64,000 bases of DNA from Rhodospirillales bacterium (GCA_009377525.1 WHTW01000021.1:1-64000), one strand, 5' to 3'; positions 25,824-36,074 are shown, counted from the stretch's first letter. Made by a program: numbers and translations. Notes: a model not told the origin generated them from the letters alone.

Positions 25824-28205
25824 ATGACTGCCGCCACCGGAATCGGCGCCCGTGTCCTTCGGACGGAAGACAAGCGCTTCCTGACCGGGACAGGCCGCTA
25901 TGTCGACGACCTGCCGCTCGCACGCGCGACCTACGCGCACTTCGTGCGCTCGCCGCACGCTCACGCCAAGATCAAGAGCATCGACACCTCGGCCGCCAGG
26001 GCGATGCCGGGCGTGGTCGCGATCTTCACCGGCAAGGACATCGCCGATGCCAAGGTCGGCGGCCTGATCTGCGGCTGGGTGGTCAAGGACAAGCACGGCC
26101 AGCCGCACAAGGCGCCGCCGCATCCGGTGATGGCCGCCGACACCGTGCGCTATGTCGGCGACACCGTGGCGATGGTCGTGGCCAACAGCCATGACGAGGC
26201 CAAGGACGCCGCCGAGGCGATCAAGGTCGACTATGACGCGAAGCCGGCCAACGTCGATCTCGCCAAGGCGCTCGACAAGGGCGCGCCCGAGGTCCACCCG
26301 GAAGCGCCGGGCAACCTGATCTATGACTGGGAGATCGGCGTAAAGGCCGATGTCGACGCCGCCTTCGCCAAGGCCGCGCACGTCACCAAGATCGACATTG
26401 TCAACAATCGCCTGATCCCCAACGCCATGGAGCCGCGCGCCGCGGCGGCGGAATACGACAAGGGCACGGGCAACTACACGCTGTGGTCGACGTCGCAGAA
26501 CCCGCACGTGCTGCGCCTGATCCTGTCGGCCTTCGTGCTGGGCATCCCCGAGCACAAGCTGCGCGTCATCGCCCCCGACGTGGGCGGCGGCTTCGGCAGC
26601 AAGATCTTCTGCTACAACGAAGAGACCATGGTCACCTGGGCGGCGAGCCGCGTCGGCCGCCCCATCAAGTGGACCGCCGAGCGCAGCGAATCGTTCCAGA
26701 CCGATGCGCATGGCCGCGACCACGTCACCCATGCCGAGCTGGCGCTCGACAAGGACGGGAAGTTCCTGGCGCTGAAGGTCGAGACCATCGCCAACATGGG
26801 CGCGTATCTGTCGACCTTTTCCACGGCGGTGCCGACCTATCTCTACGCCACCCTGCTGGCCGGTCAGTACACGACGCCGCTGATCTACGCCAACGTGAAG
26901 GCGGCACTGACGAACACCGCGCCGGTCGACGCCTATCGCGGCGCCGGACGGCCCGAGGCGACCTATGTGATCGAGAGCATCGTCAGCAAGGCGGCCAAGG
27001 AACTGAAGATGGATCCGGCTGACTTGCGCCGGAAGAACTTCATCCCGTCGACCGCCTTCCCGTACCAGACGCCGGTGGCGCTGCAGTACGATTCGGGCAA
27101 CTACCCGCCGATCATCGACGAAGCGATCAAGATCGCAGACTACAAGGGCTTCGAGGCCCGTCGCGCAGAGGCCAAGTCGCGTGGCAAGCTGCGCGGCATC
27201 GGCTTCTCGTCCTACATCGAGGCCTGTGGGCTGGCGCCTTCCCAGGTGATCGGCCAGTTGGGCGGCGGCGTCGGCCAGTGGGAATCGGCGCAGCTCAAGT
27301 TCAATCCGACGGGCAACATCCAGATCCTGACCGGGGCGCACAGCCACGGCCAGGGCCACGAGACGACTTTCGCCCAGCTCATCTCGGACAAGCTCGGCGT
27401 GCCGATGGACCAGATCGAGGTCGTCCACGGCGACACGGCGACGACGCCGTTCGGCATGGGCAGCTACGGCAGCCGTTCCCTGGCGGTCGGCGGCTCGGCC
27501 ATCATGAAGGCGGCCGACAAGATCATCGCCAAGGGCAAGAAGATCGCCGCGCACTTGATGGAAGCGTCGGTTGCCGACGTCGTGTTCGAGAACGGCACCT
27601 TCAAGGTCGCCGGCACCGACAAGGCGGTGCCGCTCGGCCAGGCGGTGTTCGCGGCCTACGTGCCGCACAACTATCCGCTGGCCGAGATCGAGCCCGGCAT
27701 GGACGAGAACGCCTTCTACGATCCGGCGAACTTCGTCTATCCGGCCGGCACGCAGATCTGCGAGGTCGAGATCGATCCCGAGACCGGGGTGGTCGAGGTC
27801 GTCAACCACACCGCGGTCGACGATTTCGGCAACATCATCAATCCGATGATCGTCGAGGGCCAGGTGCATGGCGGTATCGTGCAGGGCGTCGGCCAGGCGC
27901 TGCTCGAGAACGCCGTTTACGACAAGGAGACAGGCCAGCTCATCAGCGGCTCGTATATGGACTACACCATGCCGCGCGCCGACGACGTGCCGTCGTTCAA
28001 GCTCGGCTACAAGGTCACGCCCTGTCCGCACAATCCGCTGGGCGTGAAGGGATGCGGCGAGGCCGGTGCGATCGCCGCACCCGCCGCCGTGATGAATGCC
28101 GTCCACGATGCGCTGGCGCCGCTCGGCGTCAGCCACGTGCCGATGCCCGCCACGCCGCTCAACGTGTGGCAGGCAATCCATGGCGCGCGCGCGGCGGCCG
28201 AGTAA
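25824..28205 (+). CDS. Molybdenum hydroxylase large subunit, form II CoxL-like
   Basis: A 793-residue xanthine oxidase-family molybdopterin subunit. The active-site loop reads AYRGAGR (residues 370-376), the form II signature, not the AYxCSFR of true aerobic CO dehydrogenase. Other blocks are [26 protein letters not shown] and the catalytic Glu746 in [11 protein letters not shown]. Start ATG 25824 is two bases after the small-subunit stop. Form II enzymes oxidise various aldehydes or heterocycles, and CO oxidation by them is disputed, so the substrate is open. Confidence 0.93.
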   Translation: MTAATGIGARVLRTEDKRFLTGTGRYVDDLPLARATYAHFVRSPHAHAKIKSIDTSAARAMPGVVAIFTGKDIADAKVGGLICGWVVKDKHGQPHKAPPHPVMAADTVRYVGDTVAMVVANSHDEAKDAAEAIKVDYDAKPANVDLAKALDKGAPEVHPEAPGNLIYDWEIGVKADVDAAFAKAAHVTKIDIVNNRLIPNAMEPRAAAAEYDKGTGNYTLWSTSQNPHVLRLILSAFVLGIPEHKLRVIAPDVGGGFGSKIFCYNEETMVTWAASRVGRPIKWTAERSESFQTDAHGRDHVTHAELALDKDGKFLALKVETIANMGAYLSTFSTAVPTYLYATLLAGQYTTPLIYANVKAALTNTAPVDAYRGAGRPEATYVIESIVSKAAKELKMDPADLRRKNFIPSTAFPYQTPVALQYDSGNYPPIIDEAIKIADYKGFEARRAEAKSRGKLRGIGFSSYIEACGLAPSQVIGQLGGGVGQWESAQLKFNPTGNIQILTGAHSHGQGHETTFAQLISDKLGVPMDQIEVVHGDTATTPFGMGSYGSRSLAVGGSAIMKAADKIIAKGKKIAAHLMEASVADVVFENGTFKVAGTDKAVPLGQAVFAAYVPHNYPLAEIEPGMDENAFYDPANFVYPAGTQICEVEIDPETGVVEVVNHTAVDDFGNIINPMIVEGQVHGGIVQGVGQALLENAVYDKETGQLISGSYMDYTMPRADDVPSFKLGYKVTPCPHNPLGVKGCGEAGAIAAPAAVMNAVHDALAPLGVSHVPMPATPLNVWQAIHGARAAAE

Positions 28206-28219
28206 CGGGAGGATCAGAG

Positions 28220-29017
28220 ATGTACGACTTTCACTACCATCGCCCCAAGACGCTGGCCGACGCGGTCAACCTGCTGAAGGGCAAGGATGAGGCCCGCCCG
28301 ATGTCGGGCGGCATGACCCTGATCCCGACGCTGAAGCAGCGCCTGGCCAGGCCGAGCGACGTCGTCGATCTCGGCGGCATCAAGGAACTGGCCGGCATCA
28401 AGGTCGAGGGCAACAACGTGGTGATCGGCGGCATGACCCGCCACGCCGATGTCGCGAGCTCGGCCGACGTGAAAAGCGCGATCCCCGCGCTGGCCTATCT
28501 CGCGGAGCACATCGGTGATCCGCAGGTGCGCAACCGCGGCACGATCGGCGGCTCGATCGCCAACAACGACCCGGCGGCCGACTATCCGGGGGCCGTGGTG
28601 GGGCTCAACGCCACTGTCACGACCAACACCGGCAAGCACACGGCCGACAGCTTCTTCAAGGGGCTGTTCGAGACGGCGTTGAGCGACGGCGAGCTCGTCA
28701 CTTCGGTGAGCTTCCCCAAGGCCGAGAAGGCCGCCTACATGAAGTTCCCCAACCCGGCCTCGCGCTACGCCATGGTCGGCGTGTTCGTCGCCAAGACGGC
28801 AGGCGGCGTACGCGTCGCCGTCACCGGCGCAGGCCCCTGCGTGTTCCGCGTCAAGGCGATGGAAGACGCGCTCGCCAAGAACTTCTCCTCGGACGCCATC
28901 AAGGACATCAAGGTCCCGGCCGACGGGCTGAACAGCGACATCCACGCCAGCGCCGAGTATCGCGCCCACCTGGTCAACGTCATGGCCCGCCGAGCCGTCG
29001 ACGCGGCCAACAAGTAG
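28220..29017 (+). CDS. Molybdenum hydroxylase medium subunit, FAD-binding (CoxM-like)
   Basis: A 265-residue flavoprotein subunit. MSGGMTLIPTLKQRLA corresponds to the first FAD motif and NRGTIGGSIANNDPAADYP to the second. The C-terminal CO-dehydrogenase-flavoprotein domain begins near KFPNPASRYAMVGVFVA. GGAGGATCAGAG immediately upstream is the ribosome binding site. It ends the operon and is followed 30 bases later by a strong terminator. Confidence 0.93.
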   Translation: MYDFHYHRPKTLADAVNLLKGKDEARPMSGGMTLIPTLKQRLARPSDVVDLGGIKELAGIKVEGNNVVIGGMTRHADVASSADVKSAIPALAYLAEHIGDPQVRNRGTIGGSIANNDPAADYPGAVVGLNATVTTNTGKHTADSFFKGLFETALSDGELVTSVSFPKAEKAAYMKFPNPASRYAMVGVFVAKTAGGVRVAVTGAGPCVFRVKAMEDALAKNFSSDAIKDIKVPADGLNSDIHASAEYRAHLVNVMARRAVDAANK

Positions 29018-29046
29018 CCGACGGCTCAAGGAACGACTAACGTCAG

Positions 29047-29069
29047 GGGCGCCCGTCGGGCGCCCTTTT
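29047..29069 (+). terminator. Rho-independent terminator of the cox-type operon
   Basis: GGGCGCCC (29047-29054), loop GTC, GGGCGCCC (29058-29065), then TTTT. The eight-base perfect GC stem followed by Ts lies 30 bases after the CoxM-like stop. Confidence 0.88.
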
Positions 29070-29088
29070 CGTTTGCGATGGACTGGAC

Positions 29089-29730
29089 ATGAAGGCTTTG
29101 GTGACGGGCTTCGATCCGTTCGGCGGGGACGGGGTGAATCCGTCCTCTTTGGCGGTCGGCAGGCTGAAAAAGCGGATCGGCGGCATCGCCGTACACACGG
29201 CCGAACTGCCGACGTCCTACGCGAAGTCAGCGGGCGTGCTGCGGGCCGCGATCGACAAGGTCCGGCCCGATATCGTGTTGTGCGTCGGCCAGGCGGGCGG
29301 CCGCAGCGAGCTTTGCCTGGAGCGCGTCGGCATCAATGTCCAGGACGCCCGCATCCGCGACAACGACGGCAAGCAGCCGATCGACAAGCCGGTGGTGAAG
29401 GCCGGTCCGGCGGCCTACTTCGCCACGCTGCCGATCAAGGCCTGTGTGGCGGCGATGCGCAAGGCGGGCCTGCCGGCAGCGGTGTCGAACACGGCCGGGA
29501 CCTTCGTCTGCAACCACATCCTCTATTCGCTGATGGACATCGCCCAGGACCATCCCGCAGCTTTCCGCGGCGGCTTCCTGCACATCCCGTACGTGCCCGA
29601 GCAGGTCGCCCGCGTCGGCGCTGCGCCCTCAATGGCGCTGGATGACATCGCGCGCGGCATCGAGATCATCCTCGAGGTAAGCGCGGCGCGCACCGTCGAC
29701 ATCCATACGGTCGAGGGGCGCATTTCCTGA
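29089..29730 (+). CDS. pcp: Pyroglutamyl-peptidase I (C15 family)
   Basis: A 213-residue cysteine peptidase removing N-terminal pyroglutamate from peptides. MKALVTGFDPFGGDGVNPS is the family N terminus. The catalytic triad fits Glu79 in CLERVGIN, Cys141 in SNTAGTFVCNHILY and His165 in GFLHIPYVP, all at the usual spacing, and the length is normal. It lies just after the cox-type terminator and so needs its own promoter in the 19 bases between or read-through. It ends 6 bases before the convergent RND permease stop. Confidence 0.94.
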   Translation: MKALVTGFDPFGGDGVNPSSLAVGRLKKRIGGIAVHTAELPTSYAKSAGVLRAAIDKVRPDIVLCVGQAGGRSELCLERVGINVQDARIRDNDGKQPIDKPVVKAGPAAYFATLPIKACVAAMRKAGLPAAVSNTAGTFVCNHILYSLMDIAQDHPAAFRGGFLHIPYVPEQVARVGAAPSMALDDIARGIEIILEVSAARTVDIHTVEGRIS

Positions 29731-29736
29731 GGTCTT

Positions 29737-32700
29737 TCACTCGGCGGCAAGCGCCAGCGGCGGTGGCAGGCCTTCGATCAACTTGGACTTCTCGGCCGGC
29801 CGCCTGACCCGGAACCAGGCGGCATAGAGCGCCGGCAGGAAGAGCAGGGTGAGGGCGGTCGCCACCAAGAGGCCGCCCATCAGCGCCACCGCCATCGGGC
29901 CCCAGAACACGCTCCTGGAGAGCGGGATCATGGCGAAGATGGCGGTGCCGGCGGTCAGCAGGATCGGCCGGGCGCGGCGCACCGTGGCGTCGATCACGGC
30001 GTCCCAGGCGCTATGGCCGGCGGCGATGTCCTGGTCGATCTGGTCGACCAGGATCACCGAGTTGCGCATGATCATGCCGGCGAGCGCGATGACGCCGAGC
30101 AGCGAGACGAAGCCGAAGGGCTGGTTGAACACCAGCAGGAACAGCGACACGCCGATCAGCCCCAGCGGCGCCGTCAGCACGACCAGCGCGAGCTTGGAGA
30201 AGCTCTGAAGCTGCACCATCAGGAACAGCATCATCAGGAAAGCCATGACCGGCATCATCTTGAAGATCGAGCCCTGGCTCTTGGCGCTCTCCTCGCTATC
30301 GCCGCCGACCTCGATGCGGTAGCCGGTAGGCAGCGCGGTGCGCACCGGCGCCAGCGCCTTGTCGATACGGGCGGCGACGTCGGGGCCTTGCGCGCCGTCG
30401 ATCACGCCGGCGCGCACCGTCATCAGGAGGTCCTTGTTGCGACGCCACAGGATCGGCTCCTCGAGCTCGAAGCGCAGCGTCGCGAGCTGGGCGAGCGACA
30501 CCACGCCGCCATTGCCGGTGCGCAGGTTGATCGCCTCCAGGCCCTCGACGCTGAGGCGTTCGGCGGCGACGGCGCGGGCCACCACGTCGATCGTCTCGGT
30601 GCGCTCGCGGTATTGCGTCACGGTCACGCCCGACAGCAGCGTCTGCAGCGTGTTGCCCAAAAGCTGCGAATCGACGCCGAGCGCGCGCGCCTTGTTCTGG
30701 TCGACCTCCAGCCGCACCGTCTTGGCGAGCTCGTTCCAGTCGAAGTTGATGTCGCGCGTCGCAGGATCGGCCTTGAACACCTGGCGGACCTTCTCGGCGA
30801 CGGCGCGGACCTGCTGCGGATCGTCGCCCAGCACGCGGAACATCACCGGGTAGCTGACGGGCGGGCCGTTCTGCAGGCGCTGCACGCGGGCGCGCACCGC
30901 CTCGAAGCCGTGGGCGAACAACTGGCTCAGGTCGGTGACCACGCGCTCGCGCGCCTTCAGGTCCTTGGTCATGACGATGACCTGGCCGAAGTTCGCATTG
31001 GACAATTCCGGCACGGTCGGCAGGTAGAAGCGCGGGCTGCCGGCGCCGACATAGGACGTGTAGAAGGCGACGTCGTGGTTTTCGCCCAGCCACTTCTCCA
31101 GGCGGCGCACTTCGCGGTCGGTGGCGGCCCACGAGGCACCCTGCGCCAGCTTCAGGTCGACGATCAGCTCGGGCCGGTTGGCCGTCGGGAAGAACTGCTT
31201 CTGCACCAGGGTGAAGGCGCCCAGGGACGCGACGAAGGCCAGTGCGGTGATGGCGATCGTGGTCTTGCGCCAGGTCACGCACCACACGACCAGCTTGCGG
31301 AAGGCGGTGTAGAGCCGCCCGCCATAGGGATCGTGATGATGGACCTTGGGCGTCGGCAGCAGGTGATAGCCCATCCACGGCGTGAACAGCACGGCCACGA
31401 ACCACGAGATGATCAGCGACAGCCCGACCACCCAGAAGATCGAGTTGGTGTACTCGCCGGCGCTCGAGCGGGCGAAGCCCACCGGCACGAAGCCGACGGC
31501 GGTGACCAGCGTGCCCGTCAGCATGGGGAAGGCGGTCGAGGTGTAAGCGAAGGTCGCGGCCTCGAGCCGGCTCGCGCCCTGTTCCAGCTTCACCATCATC
31601 ATCTCGACGGCGATGATGGCGTCGTCGACCAGCAGGCCGAGCGCGATGATCAGCGCGCCGAGTGAGATCCGCTGGAAGTCGATGCCCAAAAGCAGCATGC
31701 CGACGAAGGTGATGGCCAGCACCAGCGGCACCGACATCGCGACGATCACGCCGGTGCGCACGCCCAGGCTGATGAACGACACGACCAGCACGATGGCCAG
31801 CGCTTCCAGGAGCGAGGAGATGAACTCCTCGAACGACTTGTCGACCACCTCGGGCTGGTTGGCGACGCGATGCACGGTGATGCCGACCGGCAGGTCCTTT
31901 TCGACCTCGGCCATCACCTTGTCGAGCGCCTTGCCCAGCGTCTGGACGTTGCCGCCCTGGGCCATCACCACGCCAAGCCCGATCACCGGCTTGCCCTTGT
32001 AGCGCATGGAGATCTGTTGCGGGTCCTGGTAGCCGCGCTTGATCTCGGCCACGTCGCTCAACATCAGCGTGCGGCCGTTGGCGCTGAAGGGCAGGGATGC
32101 CAGATCTTCGGCCGACACGGGCGCACCCTCGACGCGCACCGACACGCGCTCGCCCTTGGTCTCGACCGTGCCGGCGGCGACGATGGCGTTCTGGCGGCGC
32201 ACGACTTCCAGGATCTGGTCGACCGGCACGCCCAGCATGGCGAGCCGGGCATGGCTGAACTCGATATAGATCTTCTCGTCCTGCAGGCCGATCAGGTCGG
32301 CCTTGGTGACGTCGGGCACCCGGAGCAGGCGCTGGCGGACGGCCTTCGCGATCTCCTTGACTTCGGCCGGCGAGAAGCCGTCGGCTTCGAAGGCCCAGAT
32401 CAGGCTGTAAGTGTCGCCGTATTCGTCGTTGAAGAACGGCCCGGCGACGCCCTGCGGCAGCGAGCCCCTGATGTCGCCGACCTTCTTGCGCACCTGGTAC
32501 CAGAGGTCGGGCACTTTGCCGGGCGGGGTGTCGTCGCGCAGCGAGACGTAGATCACCGTCTCGCCGGGCTTGGTATAGCTGTTGACGAAATTGATGTAGG
32601 GCAGCTCCTGCAGCTTGGTCTCGATCTTCTCGGTGACCTGCTGCTCCATCTCGCGCGAGGTGGAGCCCGGCCAGGCGGCCGACACCACCATCTGCTTGAT

Positions 32701-32835
32701 GGTGAAGGGCGGATCCTCGCCGCGGCCAAGATTGAAGAAGGCGTAAACGCCCGCCGCGACCAGCGCGATCATGAAGAACACGGTCAACGTGCTGTACTTC
32801 AGCGCGAGCGCCGACAGGTTGGTGCGCGTGCTCAT
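29737..32835 (-). CDS. RND efflux transporter permease (AcrB/HAE1 type)
   Basis: A 1032-residue inner-membrane pump with the duplicated RND plan: TM1 near residues 13-33 (YSTLTVFFMIALVAAGVYAF), a large periplasmic loop, a TM2-6 block (LGALIIALGLLVDDAIIAVE holds the paired Asp of proton relay), TM7 near the middle (TIAITALAFVASLGAFTLV) and a second block ending LMGGLLVATALTLLFLPALYAAWF. It should export drugs, lipophilic acids or solvents, powered by protons. It follows the adaptor gene at 32866; no outer-membrane channel gene is nearby. Confidence 0.93.
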   Translation of the reverse strand: MSTRTNLSALALKYSTLTVFFMIALVAAGVYAFFNLGRGEDPPFTIKQMVVSAAWPGSTSREMEQQVTEKIETKLQELPYINFVNSYTKPGETVIYVSLRDDTPPGKVPDLWYQVRKKVGDIRGSLPQGVAGPFFNDEYGDTYSLIWAFEADGFSPAEVKEIAKAVRQRLLRVPDVTKADLIGLQDEKIYIEFSHARLAMLGVPVDQILEVVRRQNAIVAAGTVETKGERVSVRVEGAPVSAEDLASLPFSANGRTLMLSDVAEIKRGYQDPQQISMRYKGKPVIGLGVVMAQGGNVQTLGKALDKVMAEVEKDLPVGITVHRVANQPEVVDKSFEEFISSLLEALAIVLVVSFISLGVRTGVIVAMSVPLVLAITFVGMLLLGIDFQRISLGALIIALGLLVDDAIIAVEMMMVKLEQGASRLEAATFAYTSTAFPMLTGTLVTAVGFVPVGFARSSAGEYTNSIFWVVGLSLIISWFVAVLFTPWMGYHLLPTPKVHHHDPYGGRLYTAFRKLVVWCVTWRKTTIAITALAFVASLGAFTLVQKQFFPTANRPELIVDLKLAQGASWAATDREVRRLEKWLGENHDVAFYTSYVGAGSPRFYLPTVPELSNANFGQVIVMTKDLKARERVVTDLSQLFAHGFEAVRARVQRLQNGPPVSYPVMFRVLGDDPQQVRAVAEKVRQVFKADPATRDINFDWNELAKTVRLEVDQNKARALGVDSQLLGNTLQTLLSGVTVTQYRERTETIDVVARAVAAERLSVEGLEAINLRTGNGGVVSLAQLATLRFELEEPILWRRNKDLLMTVRAGVIDGAQGPDVAARIDKALAPVRTALPTGYRIEVGGDSEESAKSQGSIFKMMPVMAFLMMLFLMVQLQSFSKLALVVLTAPLGLIGVSLFLLVFNQPFGFVSLLGVIALAGMIMRNSVILVDQIDQDIAAGHSAWDAVIDATVRRARPILLTAGTAIFAMIPLSRSVFWGPMAVALMGGLLVATALTLLFLPALYAAWFRVRRPAEKSKLIEGLPPPLALAAE

Positions 32836-32865
32836 GGCCCTCTCCCCCGGACCTGGCTCGTTGGG

Positions 32866-34023
32866 CTAGCGCGAGGCCTGCAGCTGCGCGGGGACGGGCT
32901 TCACTTTCTGTCCCGCCTCGAGCTTGTGGACGCCGGCGGTGGCGATCAGCTCACCGTTCTTGACGCCCGAGGCGATGGCGGCGGTCTCGTCGAGCCAGCG
33001 CGCGATGGTGACGGCGCGCAAGGCGACGGTGCCGTTCTCCTTGTCGACCACCCACACGGCGGGCTGGGTGCCGCGCTGGAAGATCGCCGACAAAGGCACC
33101 TCGGCGACCGACTGCGCGTCGGGCCGCTCGAAGGCCAGCGTCGCGGTCATGCCGAGGCCGATGAAGGGCGGGGGCTCGGCGATGCTGAAGCGCGCCGGAT
33201 AGGTCCGGGTCATGGGATCGGCGCTGGGCGACAGCTCGCGCAGGCGAACGGCATGGCGCTGACCGGGATCGGCCCACAGCTCGAAGCTCGCGGCGCGGGC
33301 CTCGCGCACGGCCTTCAGGCGGTGCTCGGGTACGCCGACCACGATCTCCAGCTCGTCGGTGCGCGCCACGCGCACCACGCCCTGGCCCTGGGCCATGACC
33401 TGACCGACCTCGGCCTGCACGGCGGTGACCACGCCGTCGGTATCGGAGCGCAGCTCGGTGTAGGCGAGGTTGTTCTCGGCCGAGGAGAGCTGGCTCTTGG
33501 CCTGCTCGACACGCGCCCGGGCTGTGGCGGCGAGCGACTGGCGCTGCTCCATTGTCTGCGCCGTGAACACCGCCGTGCCGCGCAGGTTGAGGTAGCGCTC
33601 ATGGTCGGCTCTGGCCCGCGAATGATCAGCTTCCGCCGAGGCCAGCACGGCGCGGGCGTTGTCGACGGCCAGGCGATAGTCGGCAGGATCGAGCTGGGCG
33701 ATCAGGTCGCCGGGCTTGACGATGGTGCCGAGATCGACGGAACGGGTGACGATCTTGCCGGCGACCCGGAAGCCGAGATTGGTCTCGATGCGCGGCACGA
33801 CGGTGCCGGCCAGGATCAGCGACTGGGTGCGGCGTTGGTAGGCAATTTCCATGACCCGCGCCGGACGGATCACGGGCTCGGCGACCGCGGTCGGACGCGA
33901 GGCATTGGCTGTCGTCCAGGAGAGGGCGGCGAAGCCGGCAGCGGCCACGGCACCGGCACCAATGACGATGGCCACCGCCTTGAACGGAACCTTGCCGAGC
34001 AGCTGGGCGTACGGGACACGCAT
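32866..34023 (-). CDS. RND efflux periplasmic adaptor (MFP) subunit
   Basis: A 385-residue membrane-fusion protein. The N-terminal hydrophobic anchor (AVAIVIGAGAVAAAGFAALSW) is followed by the lipoyl half GTVVPRIETNLGFRVAGKIV, a coiled-coil hairpin (about residues 110-180, DNARAVLASAEADHSRARADH), the second lipoyl half and a beta-barrel region. ATG 34023 was chosen over an in-frame TTG at 34041 because GGAAGGA sits nine bases upstream. It is divergent from the TetR gene at 34137 and both share an operator region (34052-34108), so it is probably repressed by that regulator. Confidence 0.92.
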   Translation of the reverse strand: MRVPYAQLLGKVPFKAVAIVIGAGAVAAAGFAALSWTTANASRPTAVAEPVIRPARVMEIAYQRRTQSLILAGTVVPRIETNLGFRVAGKIVTRSVDLGTIVKPGDLIAQLDPADYRLAVDNARAVLASAEADHSRARADHERYLNLRGTAVFTAQTMEQRQSLAATARARVEQAKSQLSSAENNLAYTELRSDTDGVVTAVQAEVGQVMAQGQGVVRVARTDELEIVVGVPEHRLKAVREARAASFELWADPGQRHAVRLRELSPSADPMTRTYPARFSIAEPPPFIGLGMTATLAFERPDAQSVAEVPLSAIFQRGTQPAVWVVDKENGTVALRAVTIARWLDETAAIASGVKNGELIATAGVHKLEAGQKVKPVPAQLQASR

Positions 34024-34051
34024 GGCTAACCGTCCTTCCAAGGTTTACAAT

Positions 34052-34108
34052 GTTCAGGAGACCACCTGAACGGCGTTAACTGAACATTGATAAGTTATCG
34101 GCGTTCAG
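34052..34108. promoter_or_regulatory. Dyad operator between RND efflux operon and its TetR regulator
   Basis: A 29-base dyad is centred at 34094: outer arms CTGAAC (34080-34085) and GTTCAG (34103-34108), and a perfect inner GATAAGTTATC (34089-34099). A second dyad lies beside it: GTTCAGG (34052-34058), six-base spacer, CCTGAAC (34065-34071). All four outer half sites share GTTCAG/CTGAAC. Divergent placement before a TetR gene strongly suggests that regulator's binding sites. Confidence 0.75.
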
Positions 34109-34136
34109 ATAAGAGTCAAGTGGAAGGAGATCGTTT

Positions 34137-34799
34137 TTGACAGGGTTCGCTACAGTGTTGCCGGCCGGCCGCAAGCGCCGCGGCGAGGGCCATACCCGCC
34201 GGGAGGAGATCCTCCACGCCGCCAAAGACCTGTTCCTGGAGCAGGGCTACGACTCGACCACGATCCGGCGGATCGCCGATCGCGTCGGCATTTCAGCACC
34301 GGCGCTGTATCTGTATTTCAAGGACAAGGAAGCGCTGATGCTGGCGCTTTGCGATCAGACCTTCGGGCATCTGATCGAGGCGATCGGCGAGATTGAGAAG
34401 ACCATCGCCGATCCACTGCAGCGGGTCCGGCGCTTTGGCGAGGCCTATGCGCACTTCGGGCTGACGCACCCCGACGAGTATCGGCTGGTGTTCTTGGGCG
34501 CCAACATCCCCGAATCGATCCGCAAAGTGGGCCATCGCGCACCGACCGACGACCCGACGCAGCCGGGAGTGGGAGGGGCTCTGGTCTTCAAGCGGCTCGT
34601 GGAGTTCCTCTCCGAGCTCGAGACATCGGGCACCAAGCTTAACTACCCGCCGGACACCTGCGCCGAGCTGTGCTGGATGGGTATCCATGGGCTGGTGGCG
34701 GCGATGATCATGAAGCCCGAATTTCCCTGGTCCGATCGCGAGCTGCTGATCAACGGCATGCTCGACATCCACCTCAAGGGCATCCTGCGCAACCCCTAG
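34137..34799 (+). CDS. TetR/AcrR-family repressor of the divergent RND pump
   Basis: A 220-residue TetR-type regulator with a TTG start supported by GGAAGGAGA six bases upstream. The DNA-binding domain spans about residues 20-66: TRREEILHAAKDLFLEQGYD, then STTIRRIADRVGISAPALYLY and FKDKEALMLAL. The C-terminal ligand domain is all-helical and of TetR_C type. It is divergently arranged with the MFP-RND operon across a gap holding two dyads, the classic layout for autoregulated efflux control. The inducer is unknown. Confidence 0.9.
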   Translation: MTGFATVLPAGRKRRGEGHTRREEILHAAKDLFLEQGYDSTTIRRIADRVGISAPALYLYFKDKEALMLALCDQTFGHLIEAIGEIEKTIADPLQRVRRFGEAYAHFGLTHPDEYRLVFLGANIPESIRKVGHRAPTDDPTQPGVGGALVFKRLVEFLSELETSGTKLNYPPDTCAELCWMGIHGLVAAMIMKPEFPWSDRELLINGMLDIHLKGILRNP

Positions 34800-34851
34800 T
34801 GTTGCCGTACAATCCTGCGACCACGCCCACTACCTGGAAGGCGGACAAGCC

Positions 34852-35659
34852 GTGGGATCCTTTCGCGACACCGAGCTCGCCGGCCGGACCGCGCGAGCGG
34901 CGAGCTATGACGAGCTCTTTGTTCCAATAACCAATCAGATCATCAGTCCGATGATTGCGGCGCTGGGGTCCCTGCACGGGAAGCGCGTGCTCGATGTGTG
35001 CTGCGGGCCTGGGCATCTGGCGGCAGCAATGGCCAGGAAGGGTGCCACGGTCGAAGGCATTGATTTCGCGGTGACGATGGTCGCCAAGGCGCGTGAAAAC
35101 TATCCTGCCCTTCGATTTCGCGAAGCCGACGCGGAAGCATTGCCCTACGATAACGGTGCGTTCGACGATGTCGCGTGTGCGTTCGGCGTCATGCACTTCG
35201 ACAGGCCCGACGTGGCAGTCGCCGAGGCGTTTCGCGTGCTGCGGCCCGGCGGGCGGTATGCCTTCACGCAGTGGGGCATGGAGGACGATGTGCTCAACAT
35301 CGTCGGCGGGGCGCTTGCCGAGCATGCAGCGCCAGCCCCCCGGTTTGCCCCAGGCACCGCCGCCGAGGCGGTTCAGCGATCCCGTCGAATGCCGTCGGGT
35401 TCTCGAGGCCACCGGATTTGCCCAGGCGGTCGACCAGTGCGTCGAGGTCACGTGGAAGGCCGAGCGGCCGGAAGCTCTGCTTGATCTCATCTACGCCGGT
35501 GCGGTGCGCGTCGCGATGGTCCTGGAAGCGCAGCCGCCGGAACGCCGCGAACGGATCCACGAGGCGATCCTTGCTGCGGTGACAAGTCGCGCCGTCGGGA
35601 GCACGTTCGTGCTTCGAAGGCCCGTCGTGCTGGCGTCTGGCGTCAAGCCTGCGAACTAA
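34852..35659 (+). pseudogene. Class I SAM-dependent methyltransferase split by a frameshift
   Basis: The first part (GTG 34852 onward) encodes an intact SAM-binding fold: KRVLDVCCGPGHLAAAMARK, VEGIDFAVTMVAKAR, FREADAEALPYDNGAFD and FRVLRPGGRYAFTQWG. After the run of six Cs at 35336-35341 the frame loses meaning, and the expected C terminus continues in the next frame (RRFSDPVECRRVLEATGFAQ onward to a stop at 35659). A single-base indel in or near the C-run would rejoin about 268 residues. It may be a true pseudogene or a sequencing error. It follows the TetR gene by 52 bases. Confidence 0.8.
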
Positions 35660-35749
35660 CGGCCCTTCGGCCAGACTCTCAGGAACAAATTACAGCGAAC
35701 ACGCGGCGCAGGCGGACGACGCCGTCGCGGTCGTAGGCGTCGTTGGTGA

Positions 35750-36052
35750 TCAAGCGCTCTGCAGGACGTGCACGGCGCGGTTGGCCACGAGATCCTTGTT
35801 CTTGGCGCCGTAGGCCTTCATGTGCTCCGAGGCACCGTGAGCCTTGAGATCGTCCATGGTCTCCCACTTCTCGATGACGACGAAGGTATCGGGGCCGAAC
35901 TTGGCGAACGGGCCGCCGTCGGTGTCGATCGTGGCGCCGTACTCGATGCAGCCCTTCTCGGCGTGCACCGCAGGGACGTTCGCCTTGAAGTTCTTGAGGA
36001 TTTCATCGCGCTTGCCGGGCTTGGCAGTGATGATGGCGACGACGTGGATCAT
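35750..36052 (-). CDS. Antibiotic biosynthesis monooxygenase (ABM)-domain protein
   Basis: A 100-residue dimeric alpha/beta-barrel protein of the YgiN-like quinol monooxygenase type: MIHVVAIITAKPGKRDEIL, EKGCIEYGATIDTD, FVVIEKWETMDDLKAHGASE, HMKAYGAK. Members oxidise quinols or act as small-molecule monooxygenases without cofactor. It is 22 bases downstream of the D-aminoacylase gene on the same strand. The biological substrate is unknown. Confidence 0.87.
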   Translation of the reverse strand: MIHVVAIITAKPGKRDEILKNFKANVPAVHAEKGCIEYGATIDTDGGPFAKFGPDTFVVIEKWETMDDLKAHGASEHMKAYGAKNKDLVANRAVHVLQSA

Positions 36053-36074
36053 GGTCTCCTCCCGTTTCAGGTAA

